Program-made: the position numbers and the translations under genes
Assembly: GCF_963674635.1 (NCBI RefSeq)
Contig: NZ_OY771475.1
Location: forward strand, 3,889,001 to 3,953,000
Length of the DNA: 64,000 nt
Direction of reading: 5' to 3'
Source of the DNA: Breoghania sp.
Lineage (GTDB): Bacteria; Pseudomonadota; Alphaproteobacteria; Rhizobiales; Stappiaceae
Shown here: piece after piece, positions 40,556 through 48,369 of the stretch
Numbering within the stretch: position 1 is the first letter of the stretch
Layout: each line of letters starts with the position of its first letter
The notes under the pieces: generated by a model
Seen by the model: only the letters and a program-made list of their open reading frames with translations
The model's database searches: none
What the model was told of the DNA's origin: nothing

Positions 40556-41944
40556 ATGGTTTCGCAGGCGAGCGATGGCGCCGCGCGGGCTGGTTTGTCC
40601 CTGTGGATGACCGAAATACGGGCGACGCTTGCGCTGGGGGTGCCGATCGCCGGTGCCCAGCTGGCACAGACAGCGATCAATACGACCGATGTCCTCATGA
40701 TCGGGCAGCTTGGGACGAAGCCGCTGGCTGCCGCCGTTCTGGCGTTCAACTTCTACATCATGATCTGGCTGTTTGGCTGTGGTCTGGTGCAGGCGGTCAT
40801 GCCGTTGGCGGCCAGGGCGCGCGGCGAACGCAACATGCGCGATGTGCGCCGCTGTGTGCGCATGGGGCTTTGGGTGGTGATCGCCTATTCGGTCCCGGCC
40901 ATGATCCTCATGTGGCATACGGAAACGCTGCTGATCTGGGCCGGGCAGGACCCGGAGGTCGCGGGTCCGGCCGGCCTTTACATGCGCTATCTCCAATGGA
41001 CCTTGCCGCCCTCGCTGGCGACGATCGGCATGCGGAATTTCGTCGGCGTCATGGAAAAGGCGCAGGTGGTCATGTGGGCGACGGTGGGGGGCGCGCTGTT
41101 CAATGCGCTGGCCGACTACATGCTGATCTTCGGCAATTTCGGTGCGCCGCGGCTGGAGCTGATGGGGGCGGGTATCGCCTCGGCGCTCACCGCCACCTGC
41201 ACGTTCCTGTTGGTCGTTGCATATACAATGCGTCAGCGCCGGTTGCGCCGCTTCTCGATTCTGGGTCGTTTCTGGCGGCCAGACTGGCCGGTCTTCTTCC
41301 GCATCCTAAAGCTTGGTTGGCCCATCGGGTCCACTATGCTGGCCGAGGTGGGGCTTTTCGCTGGCTCCGCCATGATGATGGGCTGGATCGGCACGGTGCC
41401 GCTCGCCGCCCACGGCATCGCCATGCAATGCGCGTCGATCACCTTCATGGTGCCTCTGGGCTTCGGCCTTGCGGGCAGCATCCGGGTGGGGCTTGCGCAT
41501 GGGCGCGGCAACCTGGCGGGCATCGCACGGGCCGGCTGGACGGCGATCGGGCTGGCTGTCGGCTTCATGATCATGGCCGCATTGTTCTTCGTGAGCTTCC
41601 CGGAGCTGCTGATCGGGGCCTTCATCAAAGAGGACAATCCCAACACGGACGCAGTCTTCGCCATCGGCGTCAGCTTCCTTGCGGTCGCCGCCGTCTTCCA
41701 GATCTTCGACGGTGCGCAGGTGGCTGCGGGCAATGTGTTGCGCGGGCTCTCCGATACGCGCATCCCGATGTTCATCGCGATCGGCGGCTATTGGGGTATC
41801 GGCCTGTCGCTCGCCTATGTGCTCGCCTTCTGGGCGGGCTGGGGCGGCGTAGGGCTGTGGTGGGGGCTTGCAAGTGGGCTTGCGGTCGTCGCCGTCGCCG
41901 CGATCTGGCGGTTCTCCGCTCGCGAACGGCTGGGGCTCGTATAA
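40556..41944 (+). CDS. MATE-family multidrug/sodium efflux protein (NorM-like)
   Basis: 462-residue inner-membrane exporter with twelve predicted helices in two six-helix halves. Family landmarks are ALGVPIAGAQLAQTAINTTDVLMIGQLG in helix 1 (split over 22-50), GLVQAVMPLAARARGE, the mid-protein KLGWPIGSTMLAEVGLF and NVLRGLSDTRIPM in the second half. It exports cationic drugs or metabolites driven by Na+ or H+. Substrate unknown. ATG 40556 follows CGGAG at a good distance. Convergent with purK. Confidence 0.92.
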   Translation: MVSQASDGAARAGLSLWMTEIRATLALGVPIAGAQLAQTAINTTDVLMIGQLGTKPLAAAVLAFNFYIMIWLFGCGLVQAVMPLAARARGERNMRDVRRCVRMGLWVVIAYSVPAMILMWHTETLLIWAGQDPEVAGPAGLYMRYLQWTLPPSLATIGMRNFVGVMEKAQVVMWATVGGALFNALADYMLIFGNFGAPRLELMGAGIASALTATCTFLLVVAYTMRQRRLRRFSILGRFWRPDWPVFFRILKLGWPIGSTMLAEVGLFAGSAMMMGWIGTVPLAAHGIAMQCASITFMVPLGFGLAGSIRVGLAHGRGNLAGIARAGWTAIGLAVGFMIMAALFFVSFPELLIGAFIKEDNPNTDAVFAIGVSFLAVAAVFQIFDGAQVAAGNVLRGLSDTRIPMFIAIGGYWGIGLSLAYVLAFWAGWGGVGLWWGLASGLAVVAVAAIWRFSARERLGLV

Positions 41945-41955
41945 ACGAAAGAAAG

Positions 41956-41977
41956 ACGGCGGGCCGAGGCCCGCCGT
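41956..41977. terminator. Strong hairpin between MATE gene and purK
   Basis: ACGGCGGGCC-GA-GGCCCGCCGT in the 59-bp convergent gap. T runs are poor on both sides, so its activity is uncertain. Confidence 0.5.
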
Positions 41978-42003
41978 TCGTCATCCATCCAGTCGGCTGC
42001 AAT

Positions 42004-43104
42004 CTAGCTGATGCGATTGACGTGACCCATCTTGCGGCCCGCGCGGATTTCCGCCTTGCCGTAAAGATGCAGCCGTGCGTGAGGCTCGGCCAGAATGGCC
42101 TGCCAGTTCGCGGCATCCTCGCCGATCAGGTTCTCCATCACCACGTCGCAGCGCCGTGCAGGCGTTCCCAGTGGCCAACCCGCCACCGCGCGGATGTGCT
42201 GCTCGAACTGCGAGACCGCGCAGCCGTCCTGCGTCCAGTGGCCGGAATTGTGAACCCGCGGGGCGATCTCGTTGGCGACGAGATGCTCGCCCTCGCCATC
42301 GCGCACCACGAACAGTTCAACTGCCAGAACACCCACATAGTCCAGCGCCTCGGCCACCTTCGTGCCCATCGCGCGGGCCGCATCCTGCGTCTTCTCGTCA
42401 AGGCGGGCGGGAATATGGGTCCATTTCAGGATATGGTCGCGATGCTCGTTCTCGGCGATGTCATAGGCGGCGGTTGCGCCGTCCGCGCCCCGCGCCGCAA
42501 TGACCGAACATTCAAGCGCGAAATCGACGAGACCTTCCAGCACGGCAGGGGCCTTGCCGATGCGCGCCCAGGCGGCCTCTGCCTCCTCAAGGCTGTCAAT
42601 GCGGGTCTGGCCCTTGCCGTCATAGCCAAGGCGCCGGGTCTTGAGGATGGCGGGCAGGCCGGTGACTTTCGCCGCGGCCGCAATGCCCTCGGGACCATCA
42701 ACGGCGGCGAAGGGGGCGAGCGGAATGCCGATGGAGCTCAGGAATTCCTTTTCCGAAAGCCGGTCCTGCGCAACCGCCAGCGGCCTTGCGCCAGGGCGCA
42801 GAGTGACGCGCTCGCTCAAAAACCGTGCCGTCGCTTCCGGCACGTTTTCGAATTCGTAGGTCACCACGTCCACGGCCTCGGCAAAGGCGGCAAGCGCGGC
42901 CTCATCGTCATAGGCGGCAAGGGTGAAGGCGTCGGCGACCTGGAAGGCGGGGCTCGCCTCATCCGGGCAATAGACATGACACTTCAGGCCCAGCGGGGCC
43001 GCGGCTAGCGCCAGCATGCGGCCAAGCTGACCGCCACCGAGAATGCCGATGGTGGAGCCCGGTTCAAGCTTCGTCTCGGCAGCGGACTTTGCAGCAGCGG
43101 ACAT
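42004..43104 (-). CDS. purK: 5-(Carboxyamino)imidazole ribonucleotide synthase
   Basis: 366 residues, ATP-grasp enzyme of purine synthesis that makes N5-CAIR from AIR, ATP and bicarbonate. N-terminal nucleotide-fold motif TIGILGGGQLGRMLALAA; ATP-grasp elements ILKTRRLGYDGKGQ and the Mg-binding ANEIAPRVHNSGHWT. ATG 43104 lies 4 bp after the purE stop, so the pair is an operon transcribed purE-purK. Length and motifs are normal. Confidence 0.97.
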   Translation of the reverse strand: MSAAAKSAAETKLEPGSTIGILGGGQLGRMLALAAAPLGLKCHVYCPDEASPAFQVADAFTLAAYDDEAALAAFAEAVDVVTYEFENVPEATARFLSERVTLRPGARPLAVAQDRLSEKEFLSSIGIPLAPFAAVDGPEGIAAAAKVTGLPAILKTRRLGYDGKGQTRIDSLEEAEAAWARIGKAPAVLEGLVDFALECSVIAARGADGATAAYDIAENEHRDHILKWTHIPARLDEKTQDAARAMGTKVAEALDYVGVLAVELFVVRDGEGEHLVANEIAPRVHNSGHWTQDGCAVSQFEQHIRAVAGWPLGTPARRCDVVMENLIGEDAANWQAILAEPHARLHLYGKAEIRAGRKMGHVNRIS

Positions 43105-43108
43105 GGGG

Positions 43109-43606
43109 TCAGGCCTCGTCCACGGGAAAGTCGGCCACGGCCTCGCTCTGGCGGGTGCGCCATTCATCGAGCCGGGTTGCGAGCGCCTCGTCGTTCAATG
43201 CGAGCACGCTTGCCGCCATCAGCGCGGCGTTGACCGCGCCCGCGCGCCCGATGGCAAGGGTGCCGACGGGGATGCCGGCGGGCATCTGGACAATGGAATA
43301 GAGGCTGTCGATGCCCTTCATGGTGCGCGATTCAATCGGCACGCCGAAAACCGGCAGCGGCGTCATGGACGCGACCATGCCCGGAAGATGGGCCGCGCCG
43401 CCGGCACCGGCGATCACAACCTGGACACCGTCGGCCTTCGCGCCCTTGGCAAAGGCGACGAGACGATCGGGCGTGCGGTGGGCGGAAACGATGCGCGCCT
43501 CGTGGGCGATGCCCAGGGCTTCGAGCGTGTCTGCGGCATTTTTCATCGTGGGCCAGTCGGACTGGCTCCCCATGATGATTGCGACGGGGGGCTTGTTCTG
43601 CGCCAT
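43109..43606 (-). CDS. purE: N5-carboxyaminoimidazole ribonucleotide mutase
   Basis: 165 residues. Converts N5-CAIR to CAIR with PurK. The class-I PurE signature [20 protein letters not shown], the catalytic SAHRTPDRL and [20 protein letters not shown] are intact. First gene of purEK. Upstream, 215 bp separate it from the divergent diguanylate cyclase and contain a TTAAC-type inverted repeat. Confidence 0.97.
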   Translation of the reverse strand: MAQNKPPVAIIMGSQSDWPTMKNAADTLEALGIAHEARIVSAHRTPDRLVAFAKGAKADGVQVVIAGAGGAAHLPGMVASMTPLPVFGVPIESRTMKGIDSLYSIVQMPAGIPVGTLAIGRAGAVNAALMAASVLALNDEALATRLDEWRTRQSEAVADFPVDEA

Positions 43607-43698
43607 TCTAGCTCCGTGGGGTGCCTCAACTCGCTACTTTTGCCGAGTTTTTGCCGGAAAGGCGCGGATTATAGAAGTCATGTGCCGACAGGCAAGCG

Positions 43699-43725
43699 GT
43701 TAACACCTCTGAAAGGTCTGTTAAC
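43699..43725. promoter_or_regulatory. GTTAACA inverted repeat between purE and GGDEF gene
   Basis: GTTAACA and TGTTAAC separated by 13 bp, with a further CCT/AGG pairing inside. A candidate shared operator; TTAA half-sites resemble CtrA boxes but the spacing is not the canonical 7 bp. Confidence 0.35.
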
Positions 43726-43821
43726 CACGAAACAGCTTGGTCTTGGACAAGGTACGTCAAAACACTGACGTAGCGCCCCCTTTGAATTAAATTAAGGGTC
43801 GCAATAAAGCGGGGGTCGACC

Positions 43822-44481
43822 ATGAGGGTGGCATATGCAGAGATGACGGCAGCCATCTGCCGTGACGGAGCCAGGGCACTGTATCGTCAAAGCGATCTCG
43901 TGGTGCCAGAGCACATTCGGGTGCTGGTCGAGGAATTGAGCGATGAGGTGACGAGATTGATGGATGTGATTACCGCCCAACGCTTGGAAATCCGTCGTCT
44001 GAGGCATGACGCCGTGCGCGATGCCCTGACAGGCCTGTTGAACCGCCGTGGCTTTGAAAGGGTGCTGGATCGCTCGATCGCCTTCGTCTCGCGCTACGCC
44101 TCCGACGTGTCTCTGCTTTATGTCGATCTGGACAACTTCAAGCACATCAATGACACGCTGGGCCATTCTGCGGGCGATGCCGCCCTGAAGCACGTGGCGA
44201 GCGTGTTGACGGGTGTGCTGCGGCGCTGCGATGTGGTGGGGCGTCTCGGCGGAGACGAATTCGTCGCCCTGTTGTGGAAGACCGCCGATCAGGAGGCGCG
44301 TTCCGTGGCGCTGGAGGTTAACCGGGCGCTGGCGGACAACCCGTTCCGCCATGAGGGGCGGCGCTATCCGCTTTCCGCCTCCCTCGGTGTCGCGCGTCTT
44401 TGCGGCGATGACCGGGCGGGGAGTGTGCTTGATCGAGCCGATCGCGATATGTATCGCGCCAAGACGGGCTTGCGCTTCTAG
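43822..44481 (+). CDS. Diguanylate cyclase, GGDEF domain
   Basis: 219-residue cytoplasmic protein that makes cyclic di-GMP from two GTP. A short N-terminal helical region (about 1-60) carries no known sensor. The GGDEF domain spans about 62-219: DALTGLLNRRGFERVL, YVDLDNFKHINDTLGH (metal/GTP site), the inhibitory RRCD exactly five residues before GGDEF, and the C-terminal YRAKTGLRF. All catalytic residues are present, so activity with c-di-GMP feedback inhibition is expected. ATG 43822. Convergent with the DUF465 gene. Confidence 0.94.
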   Translation: MRVAYAEMTAAICRDGARALYRQSDLVVPEHIRVLVEELSDEVTRLMDVITAQRLEIRRLRHDAVRDALTGLLNRRGFERVLDRSIAFVSRYASDVSLLYVDLDNFKHINDTLGHSAGDAALKHVASVLTGVLRRCDVVGRLGGDEFVALLWKTADQEARSVALEVNRALADNPFRHEGRRYPLSASLGVARLCGDDRAGSVLDRADRDMYRAKTGLRF

Positions 44482-44613
44482 CACTGCCTGGCGGAGTGTT
44501 CACAATGAAAGATGTCGGCGCGTCGTGACGGCGCGCCTTGCGGTTGTTTCAAAAAAAATATGCGGCTGCGCCCTGGGCGGGCGCGCGGAATTGTTTTTCC
44601 CCGATAATGCCTG

Positions 44614-44820
44614 TCAGGCGATGATGTCGGGAAGGAGCCGGTCCTCGATGGAGGTGATCCGATCCTTCAGGCAGAGCTTTTTCTTCTTCAGACGCTGCAT
44701 CTGAATTGCATCGGCCCTGCCGGTCTCGATAAGCGCCTCGATCGAGGCATCGAGATCGCGGTGCTCCTGACGCAATTGCGCAAGTTCCGAACGCAGCGCA
44801 TCTTCCATGTCTTCTGTCAT
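44614..44820 (-). CDS. DUF465/YdcH-family small protein (first copy)
   Basis: 68 residues, predicted two-helix coiled coil. Family pattern: LAQLRQEHRDLDASIEALI, then LKKKKLCLKDRITSIEDRL. Function unknown; YdcH-type proteins are abundant and conserved. ATG 44820 follows GGAAG. The frame continues open upstream but composition is poor. A second DUF465 gene lies divergently at 45375. Confidence 0.88.
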   Translation of the reverse strand: MTEDMEDALRSELAQLRQEHRDLDASIEALIETGRADAIQMQRLKKKKLCLKDRITSIEDRLLPDIIA

Positions 44821-45374
44821 TTTTGCTTCCACAGACGCAGCCCCTTTCCTGTCTCCACCCAGGATACGGGCGGGACAAGAGGTCGGGCGCGAACGAACCG
44901 GACAGTCCAAACGGCAAGGCGGCAAGTCTGCCAATGATCGCAATGTAGCATAGCGAAAGCGCGAAGGGGATCGAAGAGCGCGCGGGCGGGGGGAAAGCTG
45001 TGTGGGGGGCGCGATGTCTTGCCAGAGCGGGGTGTAGGGTGTCCTTGCGTAATCGCTGTGCGTGTTTTCCCGCATGTCATTGAGAACAGGGAGGGTTATT
45101 GCTCAGGTCGCGACGTTCGGTCACGCCGGGAGCCTTGCGAAATTCCGCCAGGGCAGGCACCCGTGACCGGACGTCATTTATTTTCAGCGCGTTAGTGGCT
45201 CGTCCCCTCGGGCGGTATTGTGTGCACGTCGCGCAATTTCCAAGAAATTGCCCGGAAATCGTACGACCGATGTGATCAATTCGTTCACTCACGGGCGGCG
45301 CGGCGTTCGACACCGTTCTCAGCCTGTGTCACACTCTTGTTGTTCTAGCCGAACTACATAGGAGGCTTTGCCCA
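44821..45374. other. 554-bp divergent region between the two DUF465 genes
   Basis: No convincing gene on either strand. It contains the perfect inverted repeat at 45233-45251. Promoters for both DUF465 genes should be here; none was clearly identified. Confidence 0.5.
45233..45251. promoter_or_regulatory. Perfect inverted repeat with GAAATTGC half-sites
   Basis: GCAATTTC-CAA-GAAATTGC, 124 bp upstream of the DUF465 start. The half-site GAAATTGCC recurs in the tandem repeats at 45701-45764. Confidence 0.5.
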
Positions 45375-45551
45375 ATGTCCTTGCAGTCGCATCTCTTAGA
45401 GCTTGAACGGCGCCATGCTGACCTGGAACGCGAAATCGAAAAAGCGATGGTCAGTCCGAGCACGGATAATCTTGAAATCGCTGATCTGAAGCGCCGAAAA
45501 CTGCATTTAAAGGACGAGATCGTACGCCTTCGCAAGGAGACCATTCACTGA
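45375..45551 (+). CDS. DUF465-family small protein (second copy)
   Basis: 58 residues, two amphipathic helices: SLQSHLLELERRHADLEREI, then NLEIADLKRRKLHLKDEIVR. Shares the KRRKLHLKDEI element with the first DUF465 protein (KKKKLCLKDRI). AGGAGG lies about 10 bases before ATG 45375. Too short for many callers. It ends 51 bp before a strong terminator. Function unknown. Confidence 0.9.
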   Translation: MSLQSHLLELERRHADLEREIEKAMVSPSTDNLEIADLKRRKLHLKDEIVRLRKETIH

Positions 45552-45601
45552 TTTTCGGTTTGGCCCGCGAGGCTGAAAAGCCCGCGTGAGGCTTGATATA
45601 A

Positions 45602-45636
45602 CCGCGGTCCCGGATGCGGGATCGCGGTTTTTATTT
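45602..45636 (+). terminator. Terminator of the second DUF465 gene
   Basis: CCGCGGTCCCG-GATG-CGGGATCGCGG followed by TTTTTATTT. Confidence 0.88.
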
Positions 45637-45700
45637 GCCGGCGACCGTTGGGTCCTGTTCCTCCAGCCGTTGGCGGACCTGTACAGCGAAGGCGCTATAT

Positions 45701-45764
45701 GCAAATTGCCTTCCCGGCAAACTGTCTTCCCAGCAAATTGTCTTTTCGGGAAATTGCCTTCCCG
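45701..45764. repeat. Four 16-bp tandem repeats upstream of marC
   Basis: Units at 45701, 45717, 45733 and 45749: GCAAATTGCCTTCCCG, GCAAACTGTCTTCCCA, GCAAATTGTCTTTTCG, GGAAATTGCCTTCCCG, then a decayed fifth (TATTTGCC). Period exactly 16 bp. They lie between the DUF465 terminator and marC, 96 bp before the marC start. No coding role is supported. Most likely regulator-binding iterons or a structured leader. Confidence 0.85.
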
Positions 45765-45859
45765 CTTATTTGCCTCATTTACTAGAGATAATGGGCCTGC
45801 GCGGTGCCCATCTGATCTTCATTTCCCGTTACGCCAGTTCATCGAGGCCACAAGAGAGC

Positions 45860-46489
45860 ATGTCACCCGAACTATCCTTGGCCAATGCGCTGCATCAGTT
45901 CGCGACGTTGTTCGCCGTCATTGATCCGGTGGGTACAGTGCCGGTCTTCATTGCGGTGACCGCCTCCGTCGCCCACGATCGGCGTCGCTCGGTGGCCTTT
46001 CGGGCGGTGCTTTTCGCAGCCCTGGTGCTGATGGGGTTTCTGATTGCCGGTCAGCCGGTCCTCAATGCCATCAGCGTCAACCTGACCTCGTTCCAGATCG
46101 CTGGCGGCATCGTGCTGTTCCTGTTCGCGCTGACGATGATTTTCGGGGATTCCAAGCCGGAAAAGGAGATTTCCGAGGTCTCCAGGAATGTTGCGGAATG
46201 GGCGGTCTACCCGCTGGCGATCCCCTCCATCGCCTCGCCTGGGGCGATGTTGGCTGTCGTTGTGCTCACCGACAACAACATCCATTCCATTCCCGCGCAG
46301 GCAATGACCGCGGGGATCACGTTGATGGTTCTGGGCTTGTCCCTCTTGTTGATGCTCGCAGCCATGCCCGTGCAACGCATGATTGGAAAAGCCGGGGCCT
46401 CAATCGTCAGCCGGGTGATGGGGCTCATCCTGGCCGCGGTCGCGGTCGATCACGTGATCAACGCCATCATCATCCGCTTCGGGCTTTGA
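45860..46489 (+). CDS. MarC-family integral membrane protein
   Basis: 209 residues, six predicted helices. The family start HQFATLFAVIDPVGTVPVFI, then VLFAALVLMGFLIAG, SFQIAGGIVLFLFALTMIFG, the loop PLAIPSIASPGAML and C-terminal VSRVMGLILAAVAVDHVINA identify MarC/YchE-type proteins. The family's function is unknown; E. coli MarC is not a resistance determinant. ATG 45860 is preceded by AAGAGAG. An open frame extends upstream through the tandem repeats but is not family-like. Own promoter expected, given the terminator at 45636. Confidence 0.9.
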   Translation: MSPELSLANALHQFATLFAVIDPVGTVPVFIAVTASVAHDRRRSVAFRAVLFAALVLMGFLIAGQPVLNAISVNLTSFQIAGGIVLFLFALTMIFGDSKPEKEISEVSRNVAEWAVYPLAIPSIASPGAMLAVVVLTDNNIHSIPAQAMTAGITLMVLGLSLLLMLAAMPVQRMIGKAGASIVSRVMGLILAAVAVDHVINAIIIRFGL

Positions 46490-46548
46490 GGGGGAACGGC
46501 ATCGCAACAGGGGGCAGGTCTTTCGTCCCGCCCCCGGGCTGATGTCGT

Positions 46549-48174
46549 TCAGATCGCCTTGGCCATCTCGCGCAGCTTGAATTTCTGCATCTTGCCGGTG
46601 GAGGTCTTGGGGATCTCCGCGAAGATGACATGGCGCGGGCACTTGTAGCGGGCGAGGTGCTCGCGGCACCATTCGATCAGGTCCTCCGCCGTGGCGCTCT
46701 GGTCGGGCTTCAGCTCCACGAAGGCGCACGGGGTTTCGCCCCATTTTTCGTCCGGACGCGCCACCACGGCCACGGCTGCGACCGCCGGGTGCTTGTGGAT
46801 CGTATCCTCCACCTCGATGGAGGAAATGTTTTCGCCGCCGGAAATGATGATGTCCTTTGAGCGGTCCTTGAGCTGGATATAGCCATCCGGATGGCGCACG
46901 CCGAGATCGCCGGAATGGAACCAGCCGCCCGCAAAGGCCTTGTCGGAGGCTTCGCGGTTTTTCAGGTATCCCTTCATGACGACATTGCCGCGGAACATCA
47001 CTTCGCCGATGGTCTCGCCGTCCCAGGGCAGTTCTTCCATCGTCTCCGGATCGCGGATGGTCAGATCGTCAAGAGCCGCGTAGCGCACACCTTGCCGGGC
47101 CTTTTTCACCGCTTGTTCGGCAGCGGGAAGCGCGTCCCATTCCGCTTTCCAGTCATTGACGACCGCCGGCCCGTAGGTCTCCGTCAGGCCATAGAGGTGG
47201 GTGACATTGAACCCTTCTTGCTTCATGGCGGCGAGAACCGATTCCGGTGGCGGGGCGGCGGCGGTGAAGAATTCCACCTGGTGGTCCAGATCGCGCTTTT
47301 CGGCGGCGGGCGTTGAAAGCAGCGTCGACATGACGATGGGCGCGCCGCATAGATGCGTCACGCCGTGATCGGCAATCGCGTCCCACATCGGCTTCTGGCG
47401 CACCCAGCGCAGGCACACATGGGTGCCCGCGATCACCGACAGGGTCCACGGGAAACACCAGCCATTGCAGTGGAACATGGGCAGCGTCCACAGATAGACC
47501 GCGTGCTTGGCCATGGAGCCGGTGATCACGTTGCCTTGGGCCAGAAGCGCGGCGCCGCGGTGGTGGTAGACCACGCCCTTGGGGTTTCCGGTGGTGCCGG
47601 AGGTGTAATTGAGGCTGATCGCGTCCCACTCGTTGTCGGGGAGCTTCCATTCGAACTCCGGATCGCCGCTCTGGAGGAAATCCTCATAGTCGATGGAGCC
47701 GAGCTTCTCCCCGGCTTGCGGGAACTCGTGGTCATCATAGTCGATGATGATGGGCTTCACGTCCGCCAGTTCCAGCGCCTCCTTCATCACCGCGGAAAAC
47801 TCTCGGTCGGTGATGACGAGCTTGGCCTCCGCATGGTCGAGCTGGAAGGCGATGATGGCGGCGTCGAGCCGGGTGTTCATGGAGTGCAGCACCGCGCCGA
47901 CCATTGGAACCCCGTAATGGGCCTCCAGCATGGAAGGAACGTTGGGCAGCATGACCGAAACCGTGTCGCCCTTGCCAATGCCCGCCTTGTGGAGGGCCGA
48001 GGCGAGGCGGCGGGAGCGGGCGTAGAACTCGCGATAGGTGATGCGCGCTGCACCATGCACGATCGCCACATGGTCGGGGAAGACCATCGCAGCGCGTGAC
48101 AGGAATGAGAGCGGCGAGAGCGGCTGGAAATTGGCCGGGTTCTTGTCGAGATCGACGGAATAGGGGCTTGTCAC
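46549..48174 (-). CDS. Acyl-CoA synthetase (AMP-forming), medium/short-chain type
   Basis: 541 residues, ANL superfamily. Activates a carboxylic acid through an acyl-adenylate to its CoA thioester. Motifs are the P-loop LNYTSGTTGNPKGVVYHH, HLYGLTETYGPAVV, the hinge GWFHSGDLGVRHPDGYI and the catalytic lysine in PKTSTGKMQKFKLR. The start is GTG 48174, fixed by GGGAGG 5 bases upstream and the family N-terminus NPANFQPLSPLSFL. That N-terminus also occurs in methylmercaptopropionate-CoA ligases (DmdB), so a sulfur or branched short-chain substrate is possible. No DMSP genes nearby; substrate unresolved. Confidence 0.9.
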   Translation of the reverse strand: MTSPYSVDLDKNPANFQPLSPLSFLSRAAMVFPDHVAIVHGAARITYREFYARSRRLASALHKAGIGKGDTVSVMLPNVPSMLEAHYGVPMVGAVLHSMNTRLDAAIIAFQLDHAEAKLVITDREFSAVMKEALELADVKPIIIDYDDHEFPQAGEKLGSIDYEDFLQSGDPEFEWKLPDNEWDAISLNYTSGTTGNPKGVVYHHRGAALLAQGNVITGSMAKHAVYLWTLPMFHCNGWCFPWTLSVIAGTHVCLRWVRQKPMWDAIADHGVTHLCGAPIVMSTLLSTPAAEKRDLDHQVEFFTAAAPPPESVLAAMKQEGFNVTHLYGLTETYGPAVVNDWKAEWDALPAAEQAVKKARQGVRYAALDDLTIRDPETMEELPWDGETIGEVMFRGNVVMKGYLKNREASDKAFAGGWFHSGDLGVRHPDGYIQLKDRSKDIIISGGENISSIEVEDTIHKHPAVAAVAVVARPDEKWGETPCAFVELKPDQSATAEDLIEWCREHLARYKCPRHVIFAEIPKTSTGKMQKFKLREMAKAI

Positions 48175-48369
48175 GGTTCCTCCCGTAGAGTTACGGCCCA
48201 GGGGCTTGCGTCGGGTGACGTATGGCGCGTTTGTCCACATCAAAGACCAAGCCGCAAAGGGGGGCAAGCGGTCGCAAACAGACGTGCACGTCTTTTATGG
48301 CGGCAAGACGGAATTGACGCAGGGGGCGGGCGAGGTCATCTTCGCCCCACCTACGGCAAGGAGAGTTTG

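Noticed and set aside
45614..45859. N-terminal extension of MarC through the tandem repeats
   Set aside because: The extension is not family-like and runs through 16-bp repeats, whereas the ATG at 45860 gives the exact MarC start.
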